Counted from the stretch's first letter, positions 1 through 12,388 are shown. The stretch is DNA of 64,000 nucleotides from Nemophila menziesii (GCA_029959085.1 JARWIR010000018.1:1364001-1428000); one strand, 5' to 3'. Notes: generated by a model not told the origin, from the sequence alone. Translations and numbers: made by a program.

Positions 1-959
1 ATATAAGTCTGACCTAGCATAAAAAAAATCAGTACCATAATTTGCTGAGCATAAAATTTACAGATAGCATAAACTTATTTATTTAAATTTTGTTCAAGAT
101 TTCGAAGGACACCGATGTGAAGTTACATCGTCAGGTCTTAGAATAGCCGGAGCATCGCTTTACATCAATTAATATCAAATTCGGCAACAAACATCGTGAG
201 GCTCATTTCTCCAAATAAAATAAAATGAAAGAAATAAGTATAAAAACTCTAACTATACTTGTCTAAATTATAAATAACAAAATTATACTCACAAACCAAT
301 GGTAATGGTATAGGTATGAAGTCAAATATATGTTCATTTATTATCATTTAAAGCAAAATAATAAAGACTTAATTATAACTCTATATAAATAACCTTGCAA
401 AGAAAATTCAAACCCTCTATAAATATTTTACCAAAAAAATATTAAGGTTGGTTTTTTTAAAATGATTAATCCCATTCTTTTTATAAATAGATAATTAATA
501 ATTCTATCATATATCACGAAAATATACATAATATAAAATTAAGAAAGAAAACAATTTAAATAGCAGAAAAATCAACATAAAAAGAAATTAAATCACAACA
601 CAATATTCAAATTATCAGCTCAAAATCAGCTTAAAATCAACTAAATTTATACATATATAAACATATTAATAATATATATAAAGTCAAACAATACATACTC
701 AAATAAGAAAAGAGAGAAAACAAATATTTTCTTTTAATCGAAGAATTTGATCAAAATCTCACTCACCCGGAAGAAATTCTGTATGGTAGGTACAAGAAAA
801 ATTATTAGATAAAATATATACAAGAAACGACACAAACCCCTCAAAATTTGCCGGTGGTTATAATAAACCCTCTATTTAGGTTTAGAAATTTAGAAAGAGA
901 GTTAAAAGAAAGAGAAACAGATAGTGTAAGAAAAGACAGATCTAAGAAGTAATATTTAG

Positions 960-961
<2 letters not shown>
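1..961. other. AT-rich non-coding DNA at the left edge
   Basis: No convincing protein-coding frame is present on either strand. The stretch is strongly AT-rich except for a more balanced segment at 87-212, annotated separately. Read on the minus strand, 860-950 is pyrimidine-rich (runs of CT and TTTCTCTTTC), as is common around plant transcription starts. Confidence 0.6.
87..950 (-). promoter_or_regulatory. Candidate 5' leader with intron of a minus-strand gene lying left of the window
   Basis: This is a tentative reading. On the minus strand, a CT-rich start-like region (about 950-860) is followed by a donor-like GGGTGAGTGAG (about 770-757). Then comes a long AT-rich stretch ending in a T-rich tract and an AG (about 240-210), and then a less AT-rich segment (212-87) that looks exonic. 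That segment holds short ATG frames ending quickly in stops, as in an upstream-ORF-bearing leader. It also has a small perfect hairpin (CGATGT/ACATCG, 113-130) and two copies of a motif like ACGATGT. I do not recognise the transcript. A non-coding RNA or chance are real alternatives. Confidence 0.25.

Positions 962-1024
<63 letters not shown>
962..1024. repeat. (TA)n microsatellite
   Basis: An uninterrupted alternating AT tract of about 31 units. It is self-complementary, probably length-polymorphic and hard to sequence accurately. Confidence 0.95.
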
Positions 1025-1026
<2 letters not shown>

Positions 1027-1624
1027 TAATCTACGAATAGTATGAATGTGTAATATTTACTTATATATAGTACTAGTTTTAGGGTGTGAAAGTCGCAAAC
1101 ATCCATTTCTTTTATTTTTATTTTTTTATCTTTAAATGACAGTTTGAAATCTACACATCACATTTTATTTGGATACAATCCGAATGTTAGAGAAAAACAG
1201 GTATCCAATCATAAATGACTACTATTAACCTACACATATTTTTTTAATAATTATTTGCATTTTTATATAATAACCCTGCAAAAGTTGAGTGTTAAAGGCA
1301 AATAAATGTGGTATGGGATAACCTAAATACGGTCTAAACAGGAATTAAATGACCTAATTATGATTCCAACTACAAAACACAATATTAATTATAAATAAAT
1401 TCGTTTAATTTTAATAAATTTTAATAAATTTTAATAAAAATTGATAAATAGAGATAATATAGTTTTATGTTTTACATAATTAACTTTTAAATTAAGAAAA
1501 ATTAATAAATAGAGATAATATAGTTTCTGATTTTTCATCTTCTCTTTTAACAATTCTTCATACTGGTTACGAATCTCATCAATCTTAAGGCGATATCATC
1601 AAATCTGACTTCGATTAGTCCAAG
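1025..1624. other. AT-rich spacer with a short direct repeat
   Basis: No coding signal. A 22-bp segment beginning ATAAATAGAGATAATATAG occurs at 1444-1465 and again at 1505-1526, and an ATTTTAATAA motif is repeated at about 1405-1440. The sequence becomes less AT-rich from about 1540, which may be where the LINE 5' region begins. I could not place the LINE 5' end or a target-site duplication. Confidence 0.5.
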
Positions 1625-2647
1625 ATGGGCTTATCTACGGATGGTCAGTGGCGAAGTCGAGGACCTTCATTGATCACTCTCAAAGTTCTGATGGATGGAC
1701 TCATACTACCGATTCTTGTTCGCCCAGATCTGTACAAGGTGTACAATTGGAAGAACAGCTCTCAAAACCGTCTACCTTCGAAACTGCGGATTTTGGGTAG
1801 GGTTACGAAGGAACGGAGTTTCTTGAAGATGTGTGATTTGGTGGAGGTGGAGGACGGAGTGAAAGGAATATGGCTCATGGTGTTGGATGATACTGTTGAC
1901 AACGAGCTCTACTCCGGTCACAGGAGCGCCTGCACTTGGAAGATGACAATCACGAACGGCGACTCATGGGGGTGTACCTTGATTACCTGTTGGATTACGA
2001 GAAAGAGGGAGTGGTGTGGGTATACTATTGAGTTTTGGAAGGCGCTTCTCCGCTTCATTGAGATGGTGAGGCTGGGAGAGCTGAAATTTCAGAATTGGCT
2101 TGTTAGAGGAGGTGGTGATACGGTGGTCATCGAGGAGATTGACTTTGAGGGTCCAACACGAATGGACTCTATGAAATTCGGCCTTGTTATATTCCTGGAT
2201 TCTATTTGGGGTCTAGAAGAATGGGTTAGGATTTTGGATTGTTTGGTCCAATTATCTTATTGGATTACTTTAGTGGATTGGGCTTACAAGGATAATAGTG
2301 GGATTAGGTGGCACGCATGCAGGGTTATAGACAGGGTTAATGATGATCAATTGGGATTTACTAGGAGAGCTTATCGGTTCATATTACTTAGTGGGGTACG
2401 CGTGGAACTAAAACCAAGTGAAAACCAGATTAATTACACGGTTTTCTTCCATCTGTTTTGTCTCGAGACTATCAACCACCGCTTCGTTTCTATGGTTCAA
2501 TATCTGGTATATAAGGTAACGACGCTCTTTATTCCCATTTTTTACTTACACTCTAATACAACTAATCTTCTCATCTTTATATCTCTCTATTCTCTCTTCT
2601 TTCTGTATCCTTATATTTCACATATTGCTTACTACGTGATTCTCTTA
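1625..2647 (+). other. LINE 5' region, open in the ORF1 frame for about 341 codons
   Basis: The frame of ORF1 has no stop upstream from 1625 to the likely ORF1 start at 2648. The predicted residues are rich in Trp, Ile and Met and resemble no domain I know. A second frame also reads plausibly for a short distance near 1630-1790. I treat this as LINE 5' UTR or a 5' extension that happens to be open. An N-terminal extension of ORF1 or a captured fragment cannot be excluded. Confidence 0.4.
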
Positions 2648-4397
2648 ATGGCTACACACTCACGTCATGCACTACCGGTTACCTTCCTTGACCCGGTGGA
2701 AGAGGAAGAGATTGGGGTTATTGAGTTAGATATCAAAGTAAGGAGAGTGGAAAATCTGGACAAAGGTAGAGTTCTCATGGTTCGTATTATGGGGGATGAA
2801 CGCGTTAATCTTGCTGGGTTCCGTCGTTGGGTCTTCGATAGGTGGCATGTTCGTGGTAACGTGATAGTATCTGAGGTAAGTAACAACTTCTTTAAGCTTG
2901 AGATAGATGATCAACGCGAGAGAGACAGACTTTGGGCCCTTAGACCAGGTAATATGATTGGTTTTCATGCTGGCTTTACGAAAGGTAGTGGTATGTTTAA
3001 TGGTACTTTTACTACTTCTAACTACTCTGCTGCGTGGATCCAAGATAGAGGGTTAGCGCATATTCAGAACACCATCAAGACTGTTAAGCAGATCACGAGG
3101 ACCTTTACTGATTTGGAGGAAATTGATTTTCCAGAGGATTATAATGCTATTATACCCATTCTCAGGTTTAGGGCTGCCTTTCGTGTGATTGACCCACTCC
3201 CTCCTGGAGTTTATCTGCGTCAGGAGGATGGTGTTGGGTGGATAACATTCAAATATGAGATCGTTGGACTGTTCTGCTTCGAATGTGGTAAGCTTGGTCA
3301 CAAGAGATATAACTGTGATGACCCTATTGATCGAGAAGGAATTTCATCAGTGAAACTTAGGTAAATTACATGGAATATGGAGAACGTTATTAAGGAAACT
3401 TTAAGTCAACCTTTGTATGGTATTCGACGTCGTGTGGGGGATAACTTTACTTCTCATGGTAAGGTTTTTCATTGGGATCGCGATAATGATGGTGCTCCTC
3501 CTAGCCAGCAGGGTGAAAGAACTAGGGAGGAGCGCTCTAAGAGGAGGAACGATAGGGGTAACTCGAACCGTCGAGAGGAGACAGATGAGACTTCTGAAAC
3601 TAGAGGCGATGTCGATATGGGAGGAGATACTAGGGGCAGAACTAGGAATACGCTGGAGGAAGTCCTTGGAGAAGCTGTTAGAAGAGGTACGTTCACTCAA
3701 CAAGCGGTTCGTACAGTATTTATTAGTGATGATGAACATGACAAGAAGAGTCAGTCTGAAGAGAACAAACGTAATTCTAAGGATACTTCAAACAAGTCTA
3801 CCTATCAGAATCTGACATCCAATACTGAAACCACTGATTCTGAGGAGGATAGTACAGCTATATTTAAATTTGGAAGTAATGCTTCAGCTAAGAAAACGAG
3901 AATGGTGTATAAAAGACAATTTTCTACTCAAAACAAAAGGCAAAAGACTCAGTCTAACATTTATAGTGTGGAAGGAAGCAAATTAAGACGGTTAACTTTG
4001 GAAGAAAGGTTGGAACTCAGTGATGCGATTGTGGATGATGCGCCAGAGATGGTACAAATTAGGAACAAGGCTAAAGGTATTCAGGACCTCAGTAACAGTG
4101 ATTTTGCAGAATTATATGGAGTGAAGAATGGTGACACAGAACCTGAACAGGAGGAGGATAAGATTCCAGAGAAAGATATTGGTACTGTGGCTATGGATGG
4201 TTTAGTGGAGGGTGATAGGTTTACTGCTGGTGGGTTTACTCTTTGGAAGTTCTGGACCTGCTTTGGAGAGTGGGTTGGAGGAGGTGATGACTAAGGCTCG
4301 TGGAAGAGGTGGCGCTAGGGTACGTGGTAGGCCTAGGCGAGGAGGGAGAGGAAGACGAGGTAGCAGGCACCCGGAGATGGCTGCGAACCCAAAATGA
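2648..4397 (+). pseudogene. LINE ORF1 (RNA-binding, zinc knuckle), broken
   Basis: In plant LINEs ORF1 is the nucleic-acid-binding protein that coats the element RNA. I chose the ATG at 2648 because the family-like sequence starts there (MATHSRH). The region up to about 3230 resembles the conserved N-terminal domain of plant LINE ORF1. It ends in a typical zinc knuckle, CFECGKLGHKRYNC (about 3277-3318), of the zf-CCHC_4 kind. A single TAA at 3362-3364 interrupts the frame. Reading resumes in the same frame at 3377 and runs through a charged, low-complexity Arg/Glu/Ser-rich region to 4294. The natural C-terminus appears to be the Arg/Gly-rich tail in the +1 frame (about 4288-4397), so a frameshift lies between about 4215 and 4290. 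ORF2 starts immediately after, at 4394. Confidence 0.8.
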
Positions 4398-7300
4398 TTG
4401 TTCTATTTTAGAACTGTCAAGGCATTAGGGCCCCCTTGACAGTTCAAGTTTTGAAGGCCATGGTTGGGGAGTATAAACCAGCTGTGGCTTGTTTTTGTGA
4501 AACAATGCGGATGGATTCTGATGCTAAACTATTTGTTAGGAACTTAAATTTTGAAAACTTTTTTGTGGTGAACCCCAGGGCAGTTTGAATCACTCTGGGG
4601 GGTTTTTGTTGATGTGGGACTCGAAGGTCTTAGTTTGTATTTTGGACTCTTGCCCCTACTATATTACCGCTAGTATTAATGATAGTTTAAATTCGTATTA
4701 CTATATGTTTGTCCATACTCCTAATGTTTATCTTGAACGACAAGTTTTGTATAACAAAATTACAGAGTGGAGATCACGGCACGCAGGTCCAATTATTTTA
4801 ATGGGGGACTTCAATGATATCTCCAGTAGCAACCAATGGCTCAGCACATCTCCACCTAATCAACAATATATTTTAAACTTTAATCTTTTTATTTCTAACA
4901 ATATGCTAACAGAATTTCATAACTATGGTAGTTTTTTCACTTGGACTAACAGGCAAGATGAGTTGAACGTGGTCAAATCCAAAATTGATAAGGTTTTCGC
5001 TTCTACGGAGTGGACTGACAAATTCCCCAATGCAACAGTGTTCATCCCACCTTCCATGGGGTCTGACCACTCTCCCCTCGTTCTCTTTCCTCATGGTAAA
5101 GGGAAAAGACACATGAGACACTTTAGATTTGAAACAAACTGGTACCTTCACCCTCATTGTAGGGATATTGTTGAAAATGCGTAGAACACTCCTGTGGACA
5201 ACACTGCTCTCCAAGTGATTATTCAGAAAAGAGAGATTACTTCCAACGCCTTGGCAACTTGGGGAAAACTCGCATTCCCTAATAACAAGACCAAGATCAA
5301 AGAATTAGAACGACAATTAATTGAGACATCTAATGCACCTTATACCCCTCAACAACAAGGGGAGGAACTCTTGATTCGTGAACAACTCCTACTCTACTGG
5401 AAAAGGGAGGAGATTTATTGTTCTGATAGAGCCAGAGCCCAGTGGATTAATTTTGGTGATAAAAACACTAAATACTTTTTCGCGCTCATGGCTCAAAGAT
5501 GCAACTGTAACCGCATTGCAGGAATCCAGAACTCTGACGGGGATTGGATCCAAACGGAGAATGAAATAAAAGAACAATTTAATACCTTTTACTCTAATCT
5601 TTTACATGAACAGGAACCTACAGATCTTACTGAAGCATTACGGGATATAATTCCTAAAGTGACAACTGACATGAACGATGCTTTGACTAAGATTCCAGAT
5701 GAAAATGAAATTCGACTAGCGGCCTTTGATATGAGCCCGAATAAAGCTCCAGGTCCTGATGGCCTGAATGGTAAATTCTTTCAGGAATATTGGGACATAA
5801 TTGGACCTGATGTAGTTGACCTCATGGTTGACTTCTTTACTAATAATACACCACTAACTCTCTTGAATGAAACACTTATTACACTGATTCCTAAAGGCGA
5901 TTGTCAGATAGGGGTGGGAGACTACCGTCCTATCTCATGTGTGAATTTTGTGTACAAGGTGATAGCAAAGATTTTGGCTAATAGGTTGCAGGCTTTAATC
6001 AATGATATTACTTCACCTACCCAATCTGCTTTTATTAAAGGACGAGCGATTCAAGACAATATCCTCATTGCTCAAGAAGTGTCCTTTTTTATGAAGCGTA
6101 AATTGAAGAACAAAGCTAACTTTGCGGCTATTAAACTTGATATGGAAAAGGCTTATGACCAGGTTCGGTGGGAATTTCTTCGCCTGTTACTTGAGAAATT
6201 GGGGTTTGCACCCAAATGGGTAGAATGAATCTGGAATTGTATATCGACGGTTACCTCCTAAATTAACATCAACGGAGAGCGCCAACCTCCCTTCAAGCCT
6301 GGTCAAGGCATTCGCCAAGGAGATCCCTTATCACCATTGCTATTTGCTTTACTCACTGAATCACTTATATCTCTATTGGAAACCAAGGTTGAACAAGGAA
6401 GGATTACAGGTATTCAGATGACACAGAATTGCCCGACTATATCTCACCTTCTCTTTGCAAACGATTCCCTGTTTTTCATCTCGTTAGATGGGCGAGATGT
6501 GCAGGAATTCCAGGAATGCATTGAGACTTACTGCCGGTGTTCAGGACAGAAGATTAACTACCACAAATCTTCAATATACTTCAGTACACGAACACCTGAA
6601 GATTTACGTCTACAGGTGGTAGCAACTCTACAAATTACTGAGTCACGTGACCTGGGCAAATACCTAGGCATTCCACTTTGCCACAAGAGATCATGTATGG
6701 AAACATTAAACTGGATAGTGGAACGGGTTTTTAACAAAGCCCAAGGATGGATAGCCAAACTCCTTTCGGAAGGCGGCAAAGAAATACTGATTAAAGCGGT
6801 ATTACAGGCTATCCCATGTTATGCTATGTCTATTTTTTCTTTTCCTATTGGTTTTTGCAGGAATCTCTCATCTATCATTGCCCGGTTCTGGTGGAACTCT
6901 TTGGAGAAAAGGAAAATTCATTGGTTGGAATGAGAAAAGATGACGGCCGCCAAAGTTGTAGGGGGTATGGGTTTTAAGACCTGAAAAGGGCGAATAGGGC
7001 ACTCTTAGCTGCCCAGGCTTGGAGAATCCTTAGTAACCCGAATCTTCTGGTTTCTAGAGTATTGAAAGGGATTTATTTCCCGCATGGGACTTTTCTGGAT
7101 ATTAAATTGAGACAAAGTCGGACGTGGTCATGGGCAAGCCTGGTTGAAGGAAGGGATTTACTTGTTGAACATGGCCACATCCAGATTGGAAATGGCGAAT
7201 CTACCAACATCTGGAAACATAAATGGTTACCCTCAGGTATTATTAAAGATCATCATATTGATACTAAACTTGTAACAGTCAATCAATTGATGACAAATCA

Positions 7301-8124
7301 GGGGAATAGTTGGGACTGGGCGATGATTGATAACACCCTTCCTCAGCCTGTTCATGGAGAGGTGGCTAGGATCCCTCTCCTTGAACCGGAGGGACAGGAT
7401 ACTTTTATTTGGCCTTTTACAAAATCTGGTACATATACTACGAAAACGGGATACAAATTATTATCCCAAATTGCTGGGAGTGAAACACCACAGACCTCAA
7501 TTCAAGCGGAACTGAACAACCCGAAACTGTGGAACAGAATTTGGAAATCTAATGTTCCCAACAAAGTGCGATCTTTTAACTGGAAAGCTTGCCGGAATTT
7601 ACTACCTACTAAGCTGAATCTTTACAAAAGACATTGTAGCGATAGCAAATACTGTACCTGGTGCGAGAACAAGACGGATACGGTTGTACATATGCTTTTA
7701 TCTTGTACTTTTGCAAAACAGGTATGGGCCGGTATTGCAGTACAGGTACGGATTCCGGAGGATGATCCAGACTCGATTGGAGACTGGCTAACCAAAATTT
7801 GTGATTCAATGGAAAACGCTATCTGGGAGGAGAACATTTTAATTGCATGCCTACAACTGACACTTTGGAACATCTGGAAGGCTAAAATGAAAATGCTGCA
7901 TGAACAACTTAATATTCGACCACAACAAATTGTGGTTACTATTCATGCAGGTATGAAAGACCTCTTTGGGACTTCTTGGGACTCCCAACCATCCCATGCA
8001 CCTCCTATCACCAGGATACCGGCGGTTAACCCTATGATTGATACTGATTTGAACAATGCTATTTTTGTTTACACCTGTGATGCTTCATTCCATTCTGCCG
8101 ACAAGCCTAGTGGTATTGGAATAG
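4394..8124 (+). pseudogene. LINE ORF2 (endonuclease, reverse transcriptase, zf-RVT, partial RNase H), broken
   Basis: ORF2 nicks the target and primes reverse transcription. The endonuclease has LMGDFND (about 4800), SKIDKVFAS (about 4978) and SDHSPLVL (about 5065). The RT has APGPDG (about 5748), GDYRPISC (about 5920), KLDMEKAYDQVRW (about 6132) and GIRQGDPLSPLLF (about 6310). The catalytic box reads FANDS instead of FADDS (Asn codon 6460-6462). The zf-RVT domain is at about 7530-7730 (LWNRIWKSNVPNKVR, then CTWC and H..LSC). RNase H begins with YTCDASF at about 8070 and is cut at 8124. Nonsense codons lie at 4409 (TAG), 5182 (TAG), 6226 (TGA), 6259 (TAA) and 6931 (TGA). Four of these sit where Trp is expected. 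Frameshifts lie near 4580 and 6978. The loss of a catalytic Asp means even the uninterrupted RT would be inactive. Confidence 0.9.
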
Positions 8125-10806
8125 TGGTGGTGCCTAGGGTGTGATAAAAATAAGGTAAAATTAAGTCAAGAAACTACGCACTCTCACCCTAGACAGGCAC
8201 AGTACTGCAAGTATTACAGGACGTATGCAAGTTTTAATGATAAGTAGAGTTTGTTCTCAGGGACTTAAGTGTGTTAATCGCGTAAGTAAGAATAACGAGT
8301 AAAAGTAAATAACTAGAAGACAAAAAATAAAGAGATATGGATTTTCGAAAACAATAATTAAAACTAATTAAAACTAGGAAAATAAAGGCAATAAAGTAAA
8401 AGATTAAGAATATGAGATGAGAAGTATAGCTTAGGTTTTGCTATTATGCACTAATCCTTCTAATTCTATCTATAAGTCTAGTTCATAAGGGAGAATATTA
8501 GCTCTTGGTATACTTAGTCAGGATTCTAAATTCCACTACCTTAGACCTTGAGAGCGACTAAGGGGGCTACGACACAACCAAGACGAGGACTCAAATAGGG
8601 TTATCAAACGCCACTAAGGCCCTATCCAGCACACTACAATCAATTGGTGATATGGTGATTAAAACAAACCCTAGTGACTATCTAGTTAGAAGCATGTTTT
8701 GTCAGAACTACTATCGACACTAGACATTATGTGGTGGTTCAATAGTTAAACACCCTGTCAAGGAGACCATCTAACTACTATTACAAAAATCCTAAAGTGA
8801 TCAGTTCTAGGAAAGACAATAAATCAAAACACATAAGAAAATATAAAGTAAGTAGCTAATATCAGATTAAAACATATAATTCCCAAAGAAACTTAGATAG
8901 AAGAATTAGAATTCATAGATTATACATATGCAAAACCCAAGCTATGGGAGGTTTAGTTCATACCTGATGGAAATAAACTAAAAAAAATTACAAAAGACAT
9001 CATCTTGCTCTCTACAATAAACTGGAAGAATAAAACCTTACAACTAATTACTATGAGGCAAGGATGATTTACAAGTGATATAAGGGTGTATTTATAGGTG
9101 TTTAGAAGACCTAATTCGTTTTCTTGAGGAAGAGGTAAGTTATTGGACTTCTAGCCCAACTCAAATTCGTATGGAAATAAAGATAAACACTGCTGCACCG
9201 TTTTGAGCATATCTTCTTCGTTATTGGTCGGTTTGAGCTCCATAATATACCAAAAGAATCGCAACAGAATTATCTTGACCCTGTAGAAGGAAATTACCAA
9301 AATCGGCCTATTTCTTAGGTAAAAACCCACATCTTTGGACGTGTATGCGGAATCCCAGATTGAGGCAGCTTTTCCTTTTCCATCTTTTTAGCCTTTGTTT
9401 CCTTATCTCTAATTACCATGCAAATCTCTTTCCATAAGTTGTTGTCTTTGACTTGGACTCTAATTAAGCTCCATAATTATCTTTAAAGCTACACACTAAA
9501 TAAACAATTAAACCCAATATGCTCTAAAAACATTATTTCTACAAATCAAGACTCAAAATAGGAAAGTGCACTAAAACTCAAGAAAATCGACATTATTGAC
9601 TTCTAAATCACTAAAAATGATGTCTCATCCTAACATAAATCTATCACAAATGAGGAGACATCAAGACCCCCAACTCAAAGTTGTATCATCCCGATACAAT
9701 AAAGATAAAAACAAAGGGAAGTCTATAAATACACACTTATAAAATTCTCTGTACAATGGGAAAAAGCATAGCAGAATATATAGAATAAACCTAAAGCACA
9801 CAACTCTAGAAAATTTCATGCAATAATATTCATAAACTACATACCTGTACACTTCTCATATCCACAGTCAACACGGCTTGAATTCAAGATCAGATTAGTT
9901 TCGCAATGTAAGAAGGATTGGGACTTTACTCAGTGCCCCAAGAGAGCTATAGATTGTTCATCAAACCTCACTAGTATCCAAGGATCCACTTAACTACTCT
10001 CTAATGGCTCAATCACTTCTCAATTACATAGCAAAGAATCAAAAGGTCTTTAAGGTTGTAATGTAGTCTTAGGGACGGTATGATAGTATATTTGGATAAT
10101 TTGGAGTGAGCTTTTGGCTCTCTCCTCACTAGCCATCAACGAATCTCCCTAGAGCTTGATTTACTCTCATAAAACGTTTCTCACTCAACCCAATGAATTC
10201 CTTGATGCATAATTTAGCATTCCAATAACCCAAATTAAAGCTTAAGATGTTCACATAAAAATCCACTTTCCCAGTCCGAATATATATTTTCTTTTCTTTT
10301 CAAATCAATTTTCTATAGCTATGACTCTCTTTTAATGTTGAGATATCACGCTAATTTTTATATATATATTTTTTCTTTTAATGCCCTTGTTGGCAAAATT
10401 AGCTCGAAGCTTCTTTTTCATTCACTATTACCCCGACAAAGGGTTACAATAAAGATTGTGAATCATCATCAATATAAAGCCCAAAGCACAATTAATAAGC
10501 TCAAAAATCCCAACCCAATAACAATTCCCATAATGGTGGACCCACCACCCCAAACTCAAGCTCTAAAACAACTGTCTATGCATCGCGATTCGAGTGCGGG
10601 TCATATGGAAAAGTCCTATAATCTAAAGGATATGGCTTATAACGTGTTCAATAAAAAGGCTTTAGAAAGGCTAGAAGGATATAGCAATTAAAATTAAAAA
10701 TCACAAGGTGAGAAGGTATAAAAAGGCTTCAAAGGCTTCAATATGAAAGAACCGCCTTAATCACTTTCAAAACTATGTAATTTCGAAAATTTTCTTACCT
10801 TTAGCA
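8125..10806 (-). repeat. 3' LTR of the Ty3/gypsy element
   Basis: 2,682 bp. On the + strand it begins TGGTGGTGCC and ends TTTAGCA, so in element orientation it starts TGCTAAAGG and ends in CA, the canonical TG...CA. It matches the right LTR along its whole length with scattered substitutions. Compared with the right LTR it lacks 11 bp near 10680, between short AAGG repeats. The internal side (from 10807) shows only a weak polypurine tract on the element strand. Confidence 0.93.
9089..9096 (-). promoter_or_regulatory. TATA box copy in the 3' LTR
   Basis: TATAAATA on the element strand, at the position equivalent to the box in the 5' LTR. In this LTR it would direct transcription leftwards, out of the element and antisense to the LINE. 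Confidence 0.35.
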
Positions 10807-11238
10807 CTTTCATCAAATGGTTTTGTCAACTAGCTTGGATCTCACAGCCTACACACTTTTCAAGGTTCCCTGAGATCGAACATACTTTCTATCGCATTGC
10901 TCACTAATCTTTTCTTTACTATCAACGTGTGTTTTCCTGCAAATACTCAAAGCATACACATACGTAGCTCATAAACATATTACTTTCTATCATTAATCTA
11001 CTGAGCTTATGCTTTCAAGCTATTAAACACACTCTACATCTAATTCCCATGTATCAAAAATTTTAATTTCACCCAAAAATAGAAAAATGGAGATGAGAGA
11101 CAACGAATCCCCACACCCCCAACTCAAAATTGAGCCGTGTCCCCACGACTCGAAAAAGACTCGAAAAACAGAAATTAAAATTAGCAGATAGACATATTTA
11201 CAGAAATGGTAAGGAAGAAAGAGAACATACTCTCGAGG
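10807..11238. other. 3' untranslated interior of the LTR element
   Basis: No frame of note. On the element strand the sequence next to the 3' LTR ends GATGAAAG, at best a weak polypurine tract. The canonical tract may be degenerate or lost. Confidence 0.5.
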
Positions 11239-12388
11239 CTATTGCCTTGCATCATTGATATCCAAGGTTGGACTTGCTGGACTTTTCGTTAATTGCTCAA
11301 GGAGTTTCATGATGTGCACTTGATTAGCGTTGATTTGCGCCACATCATTGACTAAGGAAGTTTGAGCTGCTTCGAATTTCGTTAAACGCTCCTCCATCTT
11401 CTCTTGCCAATTTTGCTCCTCTTCTTTCGAGACTTGCGTAGAACCCGCTCTTCGAAAGATATCCTTGATCCAAGCAATATCAATATAACTCCCTTTAAAT
11501 TCGAGTTTCTCTTCTTCACCCAATACTACATTCGCTTTTCGCACAAGACACGTGATCATAGTTGGAAATTTAACATTATAAACTGATTTAGGAGAGACCG
11601 AAAATCGTATCACCTCCTTATAGATCAACTGTGCCACATCAACTTCTTCTCCTCTCAAAATACAGTCCAAAAGTAGAGCGTACTTCATAGTCATATCCAA
11701 AGTTCATGTGTTTCCAAAGATATTAGGGACAAGGAAATTGTGCCAAATTCTTGCATCTGCTTGAAGATATTTGTAAGACCAAGGTGCATTCAATTCTCCC
11801 TTATGTGATTGCACTTTCTCCTTATCTAATACATGCTCAAAAAGTAATTCCTCATCAAAGATTTTTCGTTTAGCAACCGCTTCTTCAAATTTGCAAAAAC
11901 CTTTCAATTTCGTAAACTTGAAGTGGTTTCTAATCTCCTCAACTGTGAAAGGAACTAACTTTCCTCTAATCGGAACACAATTACTATCTCGGCTAAAGAG
12001 GCCTAAATAGAATTCCAAAACTAATTCATGACATAGTTCAGAACGTCTTACCATGAACGTAGACCAACCCAATTTCTCACCAAGCTCTAAGAATCTCTTG
12101 TATTCTCCATCTCTAATTTCTTCCTTGAATACTTTCTCATAAGCAAAAGGTAGTTCTTTCAATTGTTTCTCTCCAGAAGTCTTCAGGGCCCTTGAAGACT
12201 TTCTCTATAGGTATAAGATCTTGTTGAGGTTGAGTTTTCTCCTTTGCATAATAATAAAGCTTTTTACCATTACGATCAAACAAAGGTATCCCCCTCTTCT
12301 CTACTTTCTCTTTACCCTTTGATTTAGAACTAGCACCTTTGTCAATTGATTTCTTCTTGTTTAAATACAATCCCTTGTTACTCTTCAC
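11239..12388 (-). pseudogene. Accessory ORF resembling the plant Transposase_32-type domain, broken
   Basis: Three pieces on the element strand read in order. 12388-12137 begins MKSNKGLYLNKKK and is Lys-rich. 12162-11704 includes RGKLVPFTVEEIRNHF and ends ADARIWHNFLVPNIFG. 11700-11239 begins MDMTMKYALLLDCILRGEE and ends in a predicted coiled coil. The first junction needs a frameshift near 12150. The second is a single TGA at 11704-11706, and the last two pieces share a frame. Together they give about 380 residues. The pattern 'ARIWHNFL...YALLLDCIL.G..VDV..LI' is like the domain called 'putative plant transposon protein' that is common in Athila-like elements. Its function is unknown. It occupies the place of the extra 3' ORF of such elements, but I see no envelope-like features. 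Confidence 0.6.

Larger units (their letters stand above)
1625..8124 (+). mobile_element. Decayed nearly full-length plant L1-type LINE, cut off by an LTR element
   Basis: The order is 5' region, ORF1 with a CCHC knuckle, then ORF2 with AP-type endonuclease, reverse transcriptase, zf-RVT and the start of an RNase H domain. This is the standard layout of plant L1-clade non-LTR retrotransposons. Both ORFs carry nonsense codons and frameshifts, so the copy is dead. It ends abruptly at 8124, where the LTR retrotransposon begins. The rest of RNase H, the 3' UTR and the poly(A) are not found on the far side of that element (from 19164). The true 5' end is uncertain and could lie anywhere between about 1540 and 2600. 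Confidence 0.9.

Noticed and set aside
1625..3364. A host gene of 579 codons
   Set aside because: The C-terminal half is LINE ORF1 with its zinc knuckle, and it is followed by LINE ORF2. The N-terminal half shows no domain.
10717..10725. TATAAAAA-like box on the + strand near the LTR end
   Set aside because: Wrong orientation for the element and no coding frame downstream. AT-rich DNA yields such motifs by chance.
11239..12388. Envelope-like gene in the LTR element
   Set aside because: No signal peptide, transmembrane segment or other envelope feature. The sequence better fits the plant transposon-associated domain.
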